A program made the position numbers and the translations under genes. The notes beneath the pieces were generated by a model that was not told the origin of the DNA, did not search any database, and saw nothing but the letters and a program-made list of their open reading frames with translations. Below are positions 33,730-34,865 of a stretch of 34,865 nt of DNA, piece after piece (position 1 is the stretch's first letter; every line of letters starts with the position of its first letter). The stretch is from Bradyrhizobium sp. AS23.2 (GTDB lineage: Bacteria; Pseudomonadota; Alphaproteobacteria; Rhizobiales; Xanthobacteraceae). The stretch lies in assembly GCF_001908185.1 (NCBI RefSeq), contig NZ_LGHM01000057.1, forward strand, positions 1 to 34,865, in the 5' to 3' direction.

Positions 33730-34422
33730 TCACCGGCGGATCTCCCAGTTCAGCGCTTCCGCATTGCTCTTGGCGAACACCGCCGGCACGTCGAAGGTCC
33801 CGGTCTTGAGGTCGTAACGGCAGCGCCAGTCGCCCAGCCCCTTCACCATGACGTTCTTCGGATGCTTGTCCATTTCGCCAGACAGCGAGATGACGAGGTA
33901 GCGGTTGTCGGGCCAGTTCACACCGAGCCAGCGATAGGCCTCTTCGGTGCCTTTCGCGAGATTGGCGGTGATGTGGTAGTCGAGCTTGATCCTCTTCGTG
34001 TCAGGCCGGCTGTGGAAATAGGCCCAGGCGAGCTCGCTGAGCGACTTCCGCGTTGCGCTCACGAAGGCTCCCTTCTCGACATGGTAGAGATAGAGGTCCT
34101 GCTCGCCGGAGCCGGTCTTCTGCATCCGTACCAGCCATTGCGAGTCGCTGGTGAAGCGGAAGCCGGCCGGATAGCCCTGCTCCGGTTTCAGCTCCGTCAT
34201 CTGCTCGCCGCGCCGCGCCCAGACCTGCCATTTGACGTCGAAATCCCCGCCATCTTTCATGTACTGCTCGAGCTTGGTGGCTCCGTCGGGCGAGGTGAAA
34301 CCGAGGTCGGCATCGTCGGTGAGCGTGAAACCCGGCGGCGGGCCGGAGGCGGCCAATGCGCCTGACGCCGCCAGCGTCAGGGCAAGCGCCAGCCATGGCG
34401 CGGGACGGCAAAATGCGTGCAC
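33730..34422 (-). CDS. Exported hypothetical protein
   Basis: This 230-residue protein has a signal peptide (hydrophobic LALALTLAASGALA, cleavage near AAS). The mature part is beta-rich with segments FTLTDDADLGFTSPDGATKL, DFDVKWQVWARRGEQM, FRFTSDSQWLVRMQKTGSGE and DLYLYHVEKG, reminiscent of propeller or TolB-like repeats but too short for a full propeller. The start is GTG at 34422, after AAGGA with seven bases spacing; no ATG is better placed. No family is recognised. It is 234 bases upstream of the c-di-GMP gene and on the same strand, so it is probably a separate transcript. Confidence 0.75.
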   Translation of the reverse strand: MHAFCRPAPWLALALTLAASGALAASGPPPGFTLTDDADLGFTSPDGATKLEQYMKDGGDFDVKWQVWARRGEQMTELKPEQGYPAGFRFTSDSQWLVRMQKTGSGEQDLYLYHVEKGAFVSATRKSLSELAWAYFHSRPDTKRIKLDYHITANLAKGTEEAYRWLGVNWPDNRYLVISLSGEMDKHPKNVMVKGLGDWRCRYDLKTGTFDVPAVFAKSNAEALNWEIRR

Positions 34423-34594
34423 GGAAACATCCTTAAAAAATGCCGCGATGCGACCTTGCTCATTTGACGCCGACGAGGCCGCGCCGGTTCATCCGAGGCA
34501 CTATGAGATCATCCCATTGACAGTCTTGCTGCCGTGGCGAAATCGGCGCAGGTTGCCGCCATCGGCTATTTTGCGATCGAAGGTTCATTTCCCG

Positions 34595-34865
34595 ATGATG
34601 ACCGCTACCAAGGCCCTCATTGCATTCTGTCTCCTCGCCGTGGTCGGTACCGTGCTGGTGATCGGGCCCACCGAGCTGCGCCGACTTTCGCCGGGCGGGG
34701 CCAAGGACGAGTTCAAGACCGGCAGTGCCGTCGCCGCCAAGCCGGATGCAAAGCCTGAAGCCAAGGCTGAAGCGAAGATCGAGATCACGCCGGAGTCGAA
34801 GCCGGAAGAGTCCAAGGTTGCCGCCAGCACGCAGCCGGCGCCGGCCGCGTCCCCGGCGCCGGCCG
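34595..34865 (+). CDS. N-terminal part of a membrane-anchored protein with a low-complexity linker
   Basis: The open frame starts MMTATKALIAFCLLAVVGTV, one membrane helix or uncleaved signal, and then a long Ala/Lys/Pro/Glu-rich linker (KPDAKPEAKAEAK, TQPAPAASPAPA). It runs off the window edge, so no stop is seen. Bradyrhizobium proteins with this layout often carry a LysM peptidoglycan-binding domain at the C-terminus, which would lie outside the window; this is only a guess. ATG at 34595 or 34598 are both possible; no good ribosome site decides. It is divergent from the exported hypothetical gene across 172 bases. Confidence 0.55.
   Translation, partial: MMTATKALIAFCLLAVVGTVLVIGPTELRRLSPGGAKDEFKTGSAVAAKPDAKPEAKAEAKIEITPESKPEESKVAASTQPAPAASPAPA

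Overview
The window reads as high-GC alphaproteobacterial chromosome, most probably Bradyrhizobium or a close relative (Nitrobacteraceae). The reasons are the che gene set, the GATCATGCTC-type and other palindromic repeats between genes, the 91-residue S21 protein with its basic extension, several small protein families typical of this group (DUF1488, DUF6894 and other short hypotheticals), and the protein sequences themselves. The assignment rests on recognition, not on a search. No rRNA, tRNA, CRISPR array, prophage or intact insertion sequence was seen.

Region 1 (1-8.0 kb) is signal transduction. A chemotaxis run, cheW-cheY-cheR-PilZ, is followed by a stand-alone receiver, a small hypothetical gene on the other strand, and a FixJ/LuxR-type response regulator. 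That regulator faces a 1166-residue membrane hybrid histidine kinase tail to tail. A frameshifted receiver remnant lies just upstream of the kinase. cheB is not between cheY and cheR.

Region 2 (8.1-24 kb) is mostly metabolism and envelope. It opens with the decayed 3' end of an ABC permease gene, overlapping the start of an IlvD/Edd-family sugar-acid dehydratase, then an RraA-like aldolase/decarboxylase. Next come an oligopeptidase B-type S9 peptidase flanked by two copies of one composite repeat, a coupled MBOAT O-acyltransferase and SGNH-like pair, a class V aminotransferase, and an exported nuclease-like protein with a changed active-site position. A 576-residue protein of unknown function is divergent from a membrane-anchored caspase-like protein that has lost both catalytic residues. 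An orphan periplasmic adaptor and a periplasmic lactonase-like beta-propeller close the region.

Region 3 (24-30.8 kb) is accessory in character: many small genes on both strands, visibly lower GC in places, and several broken genes. It holds a ribbon-helix-helix-like protein, a frameshifted DUF6894 gene, a divergent cold-shock gene and rpsU, DUF1488, other short proteins, and a breakpoint near 29868. At that point a MacB-type permease fragment and a 5'-truncated TsdA-like cytochrome c gene, pointing away from each other, both lose their 5' ends.

Region 4 (30.8 kb to the end) holds a membrane GGDEF-EAL protein, a secreted hypothetical protein, and the start of a gene for a membrane-anchored protein with an Ala/Pro/Lys-rich linker.

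Taken together, the left part is an environmental-sensing and motility module, with a PilZ-like protein here and a c-di-GMP enzyme at the far end. The middle is a set of small catabolic and envelope operons separated by dispersed palindromic elements. The right part looks like a locus remodelled by insertion and deletion. The points most worth a second look are the catalytically dead caspase homologue and its divergent partner, the macB/tsdA-like breakpoint, and the remnant genes beside the hybrid kinase and the dehydratase.
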